A program made the position numbers and the translations under genes. Source: Tetracentron sinense (lineage: Eukaryota; Streptophyta; Magnoliopsida; Trochodendrales; Trochodendraceae). Taken from it: a stretch of DNA of 64,000 nucleotides. Below the pieces are notes generated by a model. It saw only the letters and a program-made list of their open reading frames with translations. It made no database searches and was not told where the DNA came from. Positions 33,330 through 44,230 of this stretch are shown in pieces. The first letter of the stretch is position 1; every line of letters begins with the position of its first letter. The stretch spans positions 20,156,607 to 20,220,606 of the forward strand of contig CM026568.1 of assembly GCA_015143295.1 (NCBI GenBank), written 5' to 3'.

Positions 33330-34710
33330 AAAAAAAAAACACTTTTTGTATTAAAAAAAAAAACCCTATCTTTCCACCTATTTGTAAATACCCCTCCCCC
33401 CCTAACTTTTAAAACTTTTGAAAATTCTTTCATCCAAAAGTTAGTTAAGGGATGTTAATTTTGATATGGAATGGCCTTTCTTAATCTTTTTTAATGGGAT
33501 GGAAGGAACGCACTCCTCTATAAGGCACCACGTGTCCCATTTATCCCCCTTTAATTGAGGTTAAGCTTAATCGACCTAGTTAATATTTTTTTTTAATTTA
33601 AAAAGGTTAGATGGATGAACCCTAAGGATGAGTAAATCTTAAATACAGATAGTGAGTGCTAAAAGGGACACATGATAGCTTGTAGAGTCCCTTTTAACTA
33701 TGGTTAAGCATAATCAACCTAAGGTTAATATATTTTTTTTTTTTTCTAAAATCCAAGGTTAGATGCATGAACCCTAGGGGTGAGTGAATATTAACCACTA
33801 TTAATAGGTGTTAAAAGGGACACGTGGCGGCTTGTAGAGCCTCCTTTAACTGTGGTTAAGCATAATCAATCTAAGGTTAATATTTTTTTTTTCTAAAAAC
33901 CAAGATTAGATGCATGAACCCAAGGGGTGAGTGAATCTTAACTACAGTTAGTGAGTATTAAAAATGACATGAGGCAGCTTGTAGAGCCCCTTTAACTGTG
34001 ATTACGTATAATCAACCTAAGGTTTATATTTTTGCTCTAAAATTCAAGGTTAGATGCATGAACCCTATGGCTGAGTAAATAATTAAATGACTCAACCCTA
34101 GGGTTCATGCATCTAACCTTGATTTTTAGAAAAAAAAAATATTAACCTCAAAATGATTATGCTTAACAACAGTTAAAGGAAGATCTATAAGCCGCTATGT
34201 GTGCCTTTTAACATCCACTAAGAGTTGGTAATACTCACTCACCCCTAAGGTTCATGCATCTATCTACCTTAGATTTTAGAATATATATATATATTAGGTT
34301 CATTATGTTTAATCACAGAGGGAATTCTATAAGCTGTCATGTGTCCTTTTTAACACTCATTAATTTTAGTTAAGATTCACTCATCCTTAGGGTTAATCTA
34401 TCTAACCTTGATATTTAATTTATTTTTAAAAAAAAAAACAAAATATTAACCTTAGGTCGATTAAGCTTAACCCCAATTAAATGGGATAACATATTAGAGG
34501 CGTGTGTTCCGTCCAACCCATTTAAAAAAAGGTTAAAAAGGCCATTTCATAAAAAATTAAAAACATCTGTTAATTACTTTTTGGATGGAAAGGTGGATTT
34601 GCAAAAATTTTAGAAAGTAGTGGACTTTAATATAAAATTACAAAACACAATGAGGTATTTACATATAGCTGAAAAGTTAGGGAGCTTTTCACAAAAAACC
34701 CAAAAAAAAA
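33330..34710. repeat. Large composite fold-back built of ~125-bp tandem units
   Basis: The outer sequences (for example AATGGCCTTTCTTAATCTTT on the left and its diverged complement near 34,540) pair across the element, as does GGTTAAGCTTAATCGACCTA. Within the left half about four direct units repeat: TTAACTRTGGTTAAGCATAATCAACCTAAGG, an A/T run, then GGTTAGATGCATGAACCCTAGGGGTGAGT and AAAAGGGACACRTGRYAGCTTGTAGAG. The right half (34,085-34,430) has about two units in inverted orientation. The result is a long imperfect inverted repeat of about 1.4 kb with no coding capacity. Confidence 0.75.
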
Positions 34711-34874
34711 AGAGTTGGGCTACCATTTAATGCATGTGCGTCTTTGTTGTCGTTAGATTTTCAGTCTTGTGATCCAGTTGTACCTTTGGAGGGAAAATAC
34801 TTGTTGTACTAACCTTGATATCACGTGTCGTCTTCTGAACAATTGCAACAACTTTGATCATCTGAAATAGATAG

Positions 34875-34879
34875 GCAGG
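34875..34879. other. Target-site duplication GCAGG, left side of Tat element
   Basis: GCAGG precedes the left LTR, and the same five bases follow the right LTR at 45,223-45,227. The 5-bp size is normal for Ty3/gypsy integrase. Confidence 0.93.
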
Positions 34880-35847
34880 TGTCGACACAAAATTTCGTGG
34901 ACGAAATAATGATGAACAAAATATTTTATTTATTTTCAGTTTGGTACAACTCTCAAGAAATCCTCTGATTAACAATCAGAAATTTCTAAAGTAAAAGATG
35001 AGGGCCGAGGCGTGATCTCGATTTTCTTTGAAGGTGTTGATGTAGTTTTTTCTTTCTTCCGGGCTTCGCGCTTAATCGGCTAGAAAGTGATTTTGGAGGA
35101 GAACTGGCTTCTTTGCAGCTTTGTCTTCTCCGGAATGATTTGATTTCTTTTCTTTGAAGGCTAGAGAATGCTTCTGAGTTCTCTTCTTTGACTTCTTCTG
35201 AATTTCTCTCTCTGAATTTCTGAATCTCTAAATCTCTAGCTTTGGCTCTTATTTATAGACTTTTAGAGATAAGGATCTCAAGAATCCTACTCCATCTAGT
35301 GGTTTAAAGGATTTAAGAGATCTTAATAAGGCTTATCCATTTAGAGATAAGGATTTCAAGAGTCCCACTTTATTTAGTAGTTTAAGGGATTTAAGAGATC
35401 TTGATAAGACTTATCCATTTAGAGATAAGGATTTCAAGAGTCCCACTCTATTTAGTAGTTTAAGGGATTTAAGAGATCTTGATAAGACTTATCCATTTAG
35501 AGATAAGGATTTCAAGAGTCCCACTCTATTTAGTAGTTTAAGGGACTTAGGAGGCTTTCATGGGCCCCACCCATCTTCTTGGGTATTGAGTCCATAATCA
35601 GTTTTTTTTTTGTTGTGTTGACGGATCGACCCATTTATCGAGTGTGTGACCCATTTAGATTTGGACTTGGGTTTTGGGTTTATGGGCTTTCTACTTCGTG
35701 CCCAGACCCGAGCCGTAGGAGGCCCATGCCTTGTCATTAGGCCAAATTTAAATGTATAGGGCTTTAAAAATGATTTTAGGCTCTTTATACAATTTTACGG
35801 GTGTGTAGGGACCTTTGTGTAAAATTGATAAATTTTAGGGTTCTACA
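34880..35847 (-). repeat. 3' LTR of the Tat element
   Basis: 968 bp, ends TG...CA (TGTCGACAC...GGTTCTACA on the plus strand). It contains about 3.6 copies of a 78-bp direct repeat (35,265-35,550; unit starts AGAGATAAGG). On the minus strand a TATA box, TATAAATA, falls at about 35,250-35,257 and lies just outside the repeat array. Confidence 0.95.
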
Positions 35848-35862
35848 AATTGCCCCCTCAAG
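35848..35862 (-). promoter_or_regulatory. Polypurine tract of the Tat element
   Basis: On the minus strand TTGAGGGGGCAATT lies directly against the 3' LTR, the expected primer site for plus-strand DNA synthesis. Confidence 0.75.
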
Positions 35863-36467
35863 GGTATAGTGATGGAACATATGAGTGACATTAGTGTAAC
35901 CCTTGATTTAGTGTTTGATTTGGATTTAATTTTGATGACTTAGTGTTTGATTTTGATTTAATTTATTTGGAGTTTATCTTGATTTGGGTTAGACACGAAT
36001 CCTATTTCTAATGGGATAAGGAGACAGGTTACCTCCCCTTACAAATAGGAAGAGAACGGCATTAATGCACCCATGTTTTTTTTTTTTTTTTTTGTGCAGG
36101 TTTGGGTTTTAGACATTCGAGTGCCGAAAGGCCCGAAACGGCCTGGACTAAGTCGGCAATGCCACTGTGCGGTTCCCATATGTTGGAGACAACAGTTTGC
36201 TGCTAATGGTTTTTTTTTTTTTTTTTTTTTTTATTTTTATTTTTATGGTAGCTGAACCTGAGGTAACTTTATAGGCTGCCTACGTACCCGTCGTGGGATC
36301 AAGCTTTAACGTAGTTCGATTTTTTTATTTTTTTATTTTTTTTTTTGTGCTCTAAGTTTTGCCTAGACTGTCCTTTTAGATTTTCAGTCTAGCGAGCAAG
36401 AGTCATTGAACCTTTTACAATTTTGGTTGTATAAGCCAAGAGTGATATGCATTTTAAACTCATGCGT

Positions 36468-36608
36468 CAAGGAGCGTTGTGGACACTTTAGGCTCGTATC
36501 AAGGAGCGTTGTGGAGACTTTAGGCTCGTATCGAGGAGCATTGTGGACACTTTAGGCTCGTATCGAGGAGCATTGTGGACACTTAGGCTCATATCGAGGA
36601 GCATTGTT
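36468..36608. repeat. 32-bp tandem repeat downstream of pol
   Basis: About 4.4 copies of CAAGGAGCGTTGTGGACACT plus TTAGGCTCGTAT, with variants (CGAGGAGCATTG; one unit lacks a T), lie between the pol stop codon and the 3' LTR. Such arrays are common in this untranslated region of Tat-type elements. Confidence 0.9.
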
Positions 36609-36611
36609 CTA

Positions 36612-39600
36612 TCATGGATAGTATTGCTTGAGGAACTTGCCGTTGATAGGACCAAGACGAACTCCATCGGGTGTTGAAAGAAGGTAAGCGCCGTTGGTGT
36701 AGACTTCTCTCACCACATGCGGTCCATCCCACTTTGGATCAAATTTCTCTCCAGACCGATGTGAAAGAATAATAGGCCTTCGAACTGCAAGTACTAAGTC
36801 ACCTATTTGGAAGGAGCGAGGTCGAACTTTCTTGTTGAAAGCTCGAGACAAGCGAGCTTGATAGCACTCGAGGCGTTGCTGCGCTTCTAACCTCTTTTCG
36901 TCCAAAGCTTCGAGTTCAGCAAGACGTAGCTTTGTATTGTCATCACCTGTGAGGCCTTCTTGGATCGCAATCCGTAGTGATGGAATTTGGCGTTCCAATG
37001 GAAGTATTGCTTCGACTCCATAGACAAGCGAGTAAGGTGTGGCTTGTGTAGGAGTGCGGTATGAAGTTCGGTATGCCCAAAGTGCTTCACCAATCCGTTC
37101 ATGCCAATCCTTTTTTGACTTGGAAACAACCTTCTCAAGGAGCTTACAAAGAGTTTTATTGAAAGCTTCTGCGAGTCCGTTTGCTGGCGCATTGTACATT
37201 GTAGAGCATCTTTGCTTGATTTCGAACTTCGCACAAAATTGATCCATCAGGGCATTCTTGAATGGTTTCCCGTTATCCGTTACTATATAACGGGGGACCC
37301 CATAGCGGAAGACAATATTATTTTTGATGAAGTCTACAACCGTCTCTTTCTTGACTTCTTTGAGAGGGATTGCTTCTGCCCATTTGGAGAAATAGTCTGT
37401 CGCAGCAAGAATGTAGAGGTGTTGTTTAGAAGATTTTGGGAGTGGCCCAACAACATCAAGTCCCCAATTGTCAAAGGGCCAAGATGCTACTGTTGGGTGA
37501 AGCGGCTCGGGTGGTTGGCGAATGAAGTCTCCATGGATTTGACATGCATGACATCTTTTGGCAAACTCGAGCGAGTCTTTCACCATGGTTGGCCAATAGT
37601 ACCACATTCTCTTTAGGCGATCATGCAACTTTGGTCCTGACTGATGAGCACCACAGATACCTAAATGAGTTTCTTCAAGGGCCTCTTTAGCTTCATCATT
37701 TCCAAGACATCTCATCAAGATGTCATTGAAAGAGCGACGATACAGCTCATTGTTGAAGTATAGGAATCGGGGCGCACGACGACGAATTTCAGTCTTGTGC
37801 TTGAGATCATTCGGCAATTTTCCATATTGAAGGTATTCAATGAGAGGTTGTCTCCAGTCTTCAACCTCAATCTCGAACACTTCAATGAAATTTGTTGCTT
37901 GTTGAGCGATGTCATGGTGGATCAAGTGAGGGATGACCCATCTCTGACAGACAGGAACCGTCGTCACTTCTTCTTCAAGTACAGCTAAAGTTGCTGCAAG
38001 GTTGGCCAAAGCATCAGCTTGTTTATTCTCATTTCTTGACACATGCAATATAGTGATGTCTTCGAACTGACTTATGAGCTCAGCAGCATAAAGATAGTAG
38101 GGGATTAGATTAGGCTTGAGGACGTCGTACTCTGTCAAGAGCTGGTTGATGACGAGCTTTGAATCTCCATACACATTGAGTTGGTACAACTGCATGTCTC
38201 GGGCTAGTTCCAATCCAATTATGAGGGATTGATATTCGGCCACATTGTTTGAACATAACTCTGCCAATGTGAAGGCGAATGGAAGAACTTCATCTTGTGG
38301 AGTTACAAAGACGACTCCTGCTCCTGCTGCATTCTTTCTTGCAGCACCATCAAAAAACATCTTCCATGATGGTATTACATCAGTGTAGAAGATCTCTTCA
38401 TCGGGCAAGTCTTGAGATAATTCCCAATCAGCTGGGATTGGATGATCTGCGAGGAAGTCAGCTACCGCTTGTCCTTTTACTGCCTTCTGAGGGATGTAAA
38501 CGATCTCAAATTCTGACAGGAGAAGTGCCCATTTGGCGAGCCTTCCCGATAGAACCGGTTTCGTCATTATGTATTTGAGTGGATCGGCGTGAGAGAAAAG
38601 TCGGACTGTGTGTGACAGCATATAGTGCCTCAACTTCTTTGTAGCGAAGATAAGAGCAAGACATATCTTCTCAATGGGTGAATAGTTCAATTCTGCCCCC
38701 ACCAGAGTTCGGCTCAGGTAGTAGAGTGCATTTTCTTTGTCATCATGATTCTCTTGTGCCAATAATGCCCCCAATGACTGCTCCTGAGCACTGATGTAAA
38801 GAATTAGTGGTTTGTTGGGGATAGGCGCTGCTAAAACCGGTGCTTTGAGGAGATACTCTTTGATGCTTTCGAAAGCTTTCTTACAAGCATCATCCCATTT
38901 GAACAATGCATCTTTCTTCATCAACTTGTTAAAGGGGTGACACCGCCCTGCTAGGTTTGAGATGAACCTCCGGATGTAAGCGAGACGACCTTGGAGGCCT
39001 TTAAGCTCGTGGATATTCTTAGGTTCTGGCATATTGTGGATAGCATTGATTTTGGCTTGGTCAATCTCAATACCGCGATGTCGAACAACAAACCCGAGGA
39101 ATTTGCCTGAAGTGACCCCAAATGCACACTTTAAAGGGTTCATCTTTAATTGGTACCTTCGAAGTCTGATGAAAATGTCACGAAGGTCTTGAAGATGATC
39201 CGCTCTCCTTTTTGATTTTACCACCAAGTCATCGACGTAACATTCAACCTTTGTGTGCAAGACATCATCAAAAATCTTTTGCATAGCACGTTGATAAGTG
39301 GCACCAGCATTTTTTAGTCCAAACGGCATCACTTTATAACAGTAAATTCCCTTTGGTGTACGAAAGACTGTGAGTTCTTCATCCTTTGGATCCATACGAA
39401 TTTGGTTATAACCAGATGAACCATCCATAAAGGATAAGACTTCGTGTCCTGTTGTAGCATCGACCATGAGCTCCGTAATTGGCAATGGAAAGTCATCTTT
39501 TGGACATGCATTATTCAGGTCGCGAAAATCTACACATACTCGGATTTGTCCATTCTTCTTCTTGACTGGGACAATATTTGCAATCCAACTTGGATACTTC

Positions 39601-40925
39601 ACTTCTCGGATGAAATCAGCTTCGATCAGCTTGTTGACTTCAGCTTCGATCTGTGGAACCAGTTCAGGCCGATAGCGACGCTGCGCTTGCTTGATGGGGC
39701 GAACGCCATGTTTGATAGCTAGGTGATGGATTGCTACTTTGGGATCAAGCCCGGGCATGTCCTTGTAACTCCATGCAAAAAGGTCTTTGTATTCTTGCAG
39801 TAGCTTGAAGTAATCAGTTTCTTCCTCAGGACTTAAGAGTGCACTGACAAAGATAGGGCACAGTTCTTCTTCTGTACCAAGGTTTAATTGTTTGAGCTCG
39901 TCGACGGTAGCTTGCCCCCCTTCTTCGAAGACTGGAGGAGCACTTTCTAGTTCATCGTTTGAAGATGATGACTCTTCTTCGACAGGCTCTTGGATGGTAA
40001 TGTGATTGACGGTAGCAACATCTTCGATCTCGCTCATCTCAACTTGATTTGTTTGAGATTGTTTTCCTTGGTTAGTGGAGATGATAATGCGTCGTTTTAC
40101 CGTCAAAGCATCTGTTGTTGAGACTTCCAAAATTACTTGTCGTTTCATTTGCGATGGAATTACACTTTGTGGGTCACCAACATCTTTGCGACTGACATGC
40201 CTCTTCTCATGTCTACGTCGTCTTTTGGACTTGTTTAGAGGAGCAGGTTCGTCTTCTTTTCCTTGTGCTCCCAAGCAGGTGAGTGCAGACTCACGCCATT
40301 GGAGAACTTGAGAGTTTAAGGTTGTATCACTTTGTGCTGCTCCTAAACGCTCAAAGACCGAAGTACCTTGTATTGGTGGGGCAAGTCGATCAAAGACAGA
40401 TGTACGAGCTGAGGGGACTTTGTTTTCACAATCGTCGGCTACTTGCACTGTAATGTGTTGAGTAGAGACTTTCTCCTTTACTGAGATTTTGATTGGTGTT
40501 TGAGGTGTAGAGCCAACTCCTTGACGGTTGATAATGAACTTTTCTCCTTTTCGAACGAGTTGGGCCTGCGCCTTTGTGAGACCATGGATTTGGTCAAGAG
40601 GTTGAAGCTCGCCTAAACGTATGGGCTCACCTTTTCCATATCCAGCTGCTTCGAAGAGCTTTTCTGTCTTAGCTCCGTACCAACCCTCTGAATTTTCTTG
40701 GGTTACGATGCCTTCCTCTTCTTCAAACTTTATTGTAGATGCGACAAATCCTACAATTGGTGGCCTTATAATTGTGGATTTGACGAGCGGTGCTACTGGA
40801 AGAACTAACTCATCTTGCAAAGTGTTTAGGTTGGCTTTCGAAAAAGTAGAGTTGGTCTCTTTAGTCATCGCCACAAAAGGAAGTTGTCCCGGCTTTCGAC
40901 GTGATTGCGGAATGTATTGAAGCAC
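36612..40925 (-). CDS. Tat-type pol: RT, RNase H, archaeal-type RNase H, integrase
   Basis: The 1,437-codon open block copies element RNA to DNA and inserts it. Visible parts: reverse transcriptase about 430-640 with YVDD at 563-566; gypsy RNase H about 700-830; a second, archaeal-type RNase H about 853-980 with D859, E897, D921 and D971; integrase zinc finger H1087, H1094, C1125, C1128; integrase core D1157, D1217, E1253 (35 residues between the last two). The C-terminus includes a GPHVVREV-type segment. The block starts at a GTG, not ATG, and lies in the same frame as gag, separated by TGA at 40980-40982, so it is probably made as a gag fusion by read-through or was severed by that one mutation. 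The roughly 330 residues before the RT are variable linker. Confidence 0.93.
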   Translation of the reverse strand: MLQYIPQSRRKPGQLPFVAMTKETNSTFSKANLNTLQDELVLPVAPLVKSTIIRPPIVGFVASTIKFEEEEGIVTQENSEGWYGAKTEKLFEAAGYGKGEPIRLGELQPLDQIHGLTKAQAQLVRKGEKFIINRQGVGSTPQTPIKISVKEKVSTQHITVQVADDCENKVPSARTSVFDRLAPPIQGTSVFERLGAAQSDTTLNSQVLQWRESALTCLGAQGKEDEPAPLNKSKRRRRHEKRHVSRKDVGDPQSVIPSQMKRQVILEVSTTDALTVKRRIIISTNQGKQSQTNQVEMSEIEDVATVNHITIQEPVEEESSSSNDELESAPPVFEEGGQATVDELKQLNLGTEEELCPIFVSALLSPEEETDYFKLLQEYKDLFAWSYKDMPGLDPKVAIHHLAIKHGVRPIKQAQRRYRPELVPQIEAEVNKLIEADFIREVKYPSWIANIVPVKKKNGQIRVCVDFRDLNNACPKDDFPLPITELMVDATTGHEVLSFMDGSSGYNQIRMDPKDEELTVFRTPKGIYCYKVMPFGLKNAGATYQRAMQKIFDDVLHTKVECYVDDLVVKSKRRADHLQDLRDIFIRLRRYQLKMNPLKCAFGVTSGKFLGFVVRHRGIEIDQAKINAIHNMPEPKNIHELKGLQGRLAYIRRFISNLAGRCHPFNKLMKKDALFKWDDACKKAFESIKEYLLKAPVLAAPIPNKPLILYISAQEQSLGALLAQENHDDKENALYYLSRTLVGAELNYSPIEKICLALIFATKKLRHYMLSHTVRLFSHADPLKYIMTKPVLSGRLAKWALLLSEFEIVYIPQKAVKGQAVADFLADHPIPADWELSQDLPDEEIFYTDVIPSWKMFFDGAARKNAAGAGVVFVTPQDEVLPFAFTLAELCSNNVAEYQSLIIGLELARDMQLYQLNVYGDSKLVINQLLTEYDVLKPNLIPYYLYAAELISQFEDITILHVSRNENKQADALANLAATLAVLEEEVTTVPVCQRWVIPHLIHHDIAQQATNFIEVFEIEVEDWRQPLIEYLQYGKLPNDLKHKTEIRRRAPRFLYFNNELYRRSFNDILMRCLGNDEAKEALEETHLGICGAHQSGPKLHDRLKRMWYYWPTMVKDSLEFAKRCHACQIHGDFIRQPPEPLHPTVASWPFDNWGLDVVGPLPKSSKQHLYILAATDYFSKWAEAIPLKEVKKETVVDFIKNNIVFRYGVPRYIVTDNGKPFKNALMDQFCAKFEIKQRCSTMYNAPANGLAEAFNKTLCKLLEKVVSKSKKDWHERIGEALWAYRTSYRTPTQATPYSLVYGVEAILPLERQIPSLRIAIQEGLTGDDNTKLRLAELEALDEKRLEAQQRLECYQARLSRAFNKKVRPRSFQIGDLVLAVRRPIILSHRSGEKFDPKWDGPHVVREVYTNGAYLLSTPDGVRLGPINGKFLKQYYP

Positions 40926-40979
40926 TGAGATTGGATTGGAGATGTTGGTAGAGTTCTTCGTTGATTTGTTCGTTTCCTC

Positions 40980-43900
40980 TCATTTTGATACTTTTTGAGC
41001 TTTCTCATCCTTTTGGGACTTGAGGGATGAAAGAATTTTAGCTTCTTTTCTTTTGTTGATGTCGAGTCTGCTAGAAGATGGTACCGAAGTTGGAAGTGCT
41101 TCCGAGAGGACTTCAGTCTCTGTGTAGAACTTAGCATCAGCAAAGTGTGTTTCAGTCTTCTCAAAAGGTCGACTCTCAGCAACAATCTTTCTCTGCATAC
41201 CATCCTTGTAATACTTGAAGCATTGATGCCATGTAGATGGAACCACACCTGTCTCGTGTAACCAAGGACGTCCAAGCAGCAAGTGGTATGATGTCTTGCA
41301 ATCAATGACATGGAAGAGTACTTCGGACTCCAAGTCTTCGATTGTGAGCTTTAAGCGGACCATTCCGATGGCTCTCTGCCCCCCTTGGTTAAAGCCTTGG
41401 ATCACCAACCTGCTTCGACTCAATTGATCTGGAGAGATGCCAACTTTTCTCATCGTGCGGATGGGCATGATATTGACAGCAGACCCACAGTCAAGAAGAA
41501 TGCGCTGAACTTTGTGTTCTTTAATGGATCCTGTGACATACAGCGGCCTATTATGAGGATGAGAACCAAGTTGTAGGTCTTCGTCATCGAAGGTGATGGT
41601 GGCCATGCAAGAGGCACATGTCTCCGATTTCCTTTGAACCCAGTCTTTTTCTTTGTACTTGTCGGGATTAGTTAAGGCTTGAGCGAGGCTGAGCCGAGTC
41701 TTTTCCGGTAGTTGTAGGGCCTCAAAAAGACTCAAGTGTATTGATGTCTCTTCAATGTCGGATGCATTATCTTCTCCTTTGGGATGCTCCTCTTCATGAA
41801 TTGAAGGGGATGATTGGTTGGCAGGTACATCGTTCACTTCTTTTTTCGATGTGTCTGATTCGACTTGGTAACATGCGACAGAGTAGGCCGGCTCTCGTTG
41901 CTGTTTTTGGAGAAACCACTTTGGTATGAAGTCGCCAAATGTGATTGCCAAAGGAGGAAACTGCTGAAAAATCTCTTCAGGATCAGCAGGAGGCACTTTG
42001 AATGCTTTTTTCTTCACTACCTTCTTCTTCTTCTTTGACTTGATGGTTGGACGAGTCTTTCTTTTGGTCCGTTTTGCTCTTTGATGAAAAAGAGGTGGTG
42101 GATGTTGCACACGTCGTCGCCGTCGTGTAACCAATGTCCAACCGTCATCATCGATGAGAGAAGATTCTTCTGTTGACTCTCGTTCAATTTTTGTAGGGAG
42201 ACATTGTTGTTGATGTAGCTGAGACAATGGAATTTGCCCTTGACTGGATGCTATCACTGATATTGAATGGGGGATACCAAAGCCAAGAGTTCCGGCTGTG
42301 ACTTGCTTCAAATTTTGTGGTGGCCATGGTGCTTTTATTGCTTGAGGAGACAACATTGTTACAGATGATGAAGGTGGAATCAAACTGGGGTTGAAAGACC
42401 CAAAGACAACACTCGTCATATTCGAGGCTGCCACATCATTGACGGAGTCAAGTTCAATCTTTCCTTGTCGAGCTAGGTCCATAATCTTCTCTTTGAGGAC
42501 GAAACATTTTCCAACCGGATGGCTAATCAGTTGGTGGTATCGACAGTATTTTGGGTCATCAACGCGACCCGCTTCCTCTGGACGTTTAGAGGTTGGCAAT
42601 TCAATCAACTTTAGACTTAGCAGTTGATCGAGCATGCCAGATACCTCAGAGTCTGGAAAAGGATATTCTTTTGCCTCGAGCTCCTTGAGCGTCATCCTGC
42701 CTTGCCCTCTTTCTTGAGATGTGCCTGCTTTTGGCGGTTCCTGCTTCTTTTGGCTCGAGATCTTGACCGGCTTGGTGGTAGTAGTGGTGATCATAGCCTC
42801 CTTAGTTTTGGAGGGTTTGGATGTGTTCCACTGCTTCTTCTCCGACTTGAAAGAATCGATCGGTCGTGGATCTCCATGTGCGGCTATACTGAGCTCCATG
42901 TCATAAGCCCGTGTAGCTAATTCTTCAAAAGAACGAGGCTTAATCCCTTTGAGGATGTAAAGAAGCCCCCAGTGCATCCCTTGGATGCACATCTCAATAG
43001 CAGATGGTTCAGAAAGACGATCCTTGCAGTTAAGAGCAAGATTCCTCCACTTGTCGATGTAGTCAATAACAGGTTCATCTTTCACTTGTCGCACAGCGGC
43101 AAGCTCCACCATGCTCACTGTCCTTCTGGTGCTGTAGAAGCGGTTGAGAAACTCGCGCTCCAGTTGATCCCAACTGTCAATGGAACCAGACTCTAGATCG
43201 GTATACCAGTCGAACGCATTCCCTTTGAGGGAGCGAACGAATTGTTTCACCATGAAGTCTCCGTACGTGCCAGCATTATTGCAAGTCTCGATAAAGTGAG
43301 CAACGTGTTGTTTTGGATTGCCTTTTCCATCGAACTGTTGAAACTTTGGCGGTTGGTATCCTGTCGAGAAGCGCATTTGCTCAATGCGTTGAGAGTATGG
43401 CTTGGCATAGACCAAGGAAGATTGTGACGCACCCCCGTACTGAGCACAAATGGTATCGGAAATCATTGCTTGTAATTGCTGGACTGAGAGCGAAGCAATT
43501 GATACTTGGTGACTGTCCCGAGTGGGATCTCGCGAGCCGGATGCATTCCGGTTTTGTTCCTCTGCATCGCGATTTCCTTGGAGAGTGAATCCCTTGTTTT
43601 GTTCTTCCGCTTCACGAGGGCCTCGGAGATTAAAACCCGGGGGATTAGTCGGTCCTTGATTGGATTCATCTGCTTGGTTATTCTGCTCCAAACGGCTTAC
43701 CAAGTCTACAATCTGGGCATCTTTATCCTCAACTGCCTTTGTTAAATTTGCAATTGCGTTAGACATTTGTGCGATCTGCTCTTCAATCGTTGCTGCTTCC
43801 ATCATCATGACAGACCTGATGGAGGTATGTGTCTCAGAATTTGAATGATTTTGATTCTGCACTTCTTTGGAGGCTCGACCTTGAGAAGGAGAGGTCACGG

Positions 43901-44183
43901 AGGATGTTGACCCTGCGCTAGACTGTGCATCGGAAGGATGACTGGAGGACATACCCTCAGGCATCCTGGCCCGCGCAGTCTTAGCCATTTGCATCGGTTT
44001 GGAGACGCGTTGCTTGCGATGTTGAGAGAGGGCCCCAACCAAGTGAGAGGTACCAGACTGCGTCATATGACGTGTTGCTCGCCGATCATCGCTAGTAGCT
44101 GGTGTAGATTCAGGTGCAGAAGAGGTTGTGTTTCTCTTTCCATGGATGGCGGTGGCTGCAACAATAGGTTTCTTGGGGGCCAT
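40980..44183 (-). CDS. Tat-type gag and protease polyprotein
   Basis: 1,067 codons from ATG at 44,183. Residues 279-435 are the retrotransposon gag core (GNAFDWYTDL, LEREFLNRFY, YIDKWRNLAL). A zinc-knuckle variant CX2HX4HX4C occupies C547, H550, H555, C560. A basic stretch (RRRRR and K-runs, 687-727) follows. The aspartic protease is at about 880-1000 with LLDCGSA (D898; Cys replaces the usual Thr/Ser) and LLLGRPWLH at 968-976. Gag packages element RNA into particles and the protease matures it. The frame ends at TGA 40,980 and the pol block continues in the same frame. A Ser/Thr-rich N-terminus and predicted coiled coil near 130-165 are visible. Confidence 0.92.
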   Translation of the reverse strand: MAPKKPIVAATAIHGKRNTTSSAPESTPATSDDRRATRHMTQSGTSHLVGALSQHRKQRVSKPMQMAKTARARMPEGMSSSHPSDAQSSAGSTSSVTSPSQGRASKEVQNQNHSNSETHTSIRSVMMMEAATIEEQIAQMSNAIANLTKAVEDKDAQIVDLVSRLEQNNQADESNQGPTNPPGFNLRGPREAEEQNKGFTLQGNRDAEEQNRNASGSRDPTRDSHQVSIASLSVQQLQAMISDTICAQYGGASQSSLVYAKPYSQRIEQMRFSTGYQPPKFQQFDGKGNPKQHVAHFIETCNNAGTYGDFMVKQFVRSLKGNAFDWYTDLESGSIDSWDQLEREFLNRFYSTRRTVSMVELAAVRQVKDEPVIDYIDKWRNLALNCKDRLSEPSAIEMCIQGMHWGLLYILKGIKPRSFEELATRAYDMELSIAAHGDPRPIDSFKSEKKQWNTSKPSKTKEAMITTTTTKPVKISSQKKQEPPKAGTSQERGQGRMTLKELEAKEYPFPDSEVSGMLDQLLSLKLIELPTSKRPEEAGRVDDPKYCRYHQLISHPVGKCFVLKEKIMDLARQGKIELDSVNDVAASNMTSVVFGSFNPSLIPPSSSVTMLSPQAIKAPWPPQNLKQVTAGTLGFGIPHSISVIASSQGQIPLSQLHQQQCLPTKIERESTEESSLIDDDGWTLVTRRRRRVQHPPPLFHQRAKRTKRKTRPTIKSKKKKKVVKKKAFKVPPADPEEIFQQFPPLAITFGDFIPKWFLQKQQREPAYSVACYQVESDTSKKEVNDVPANQSSPSIHEEEHPKGEDNASDIEETSIHLSLFEALQLPEKTRLSLAQALTNPDKYKEKDWVQRKSETCASCMATITFDDEDLQLGSHPHNRPLYVTGSIKEHKVQRILLDCGSAVNIMPIRTMRKVGISPDQLSRSRLVIQGFNQGGQRAIGMVRLKLTIEDLESEVLFHVIDCKTSYHLLLGRPWLHETGVVPSTWHQCFKYYKDGMQRKIVAESRPFEKTETHFADAKFYTETEVLSEALPTSVPSSSRLDINKRKEAKILSSLKSQKDEKAQKVSK

Positions 44184-44230
44184 TGATGCTGCTCAATTGT
44201 TTGCTGACTGAAAGATGAGAGGTAGAGAGA

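Noticed and set aside
34727..34975. 82-codon minus-strand frame spanning the LTR border as a real protein
   Set aside because: It is a chance fusion of LTR sequence with the flank; only the short exon-like flank segment merits a note.
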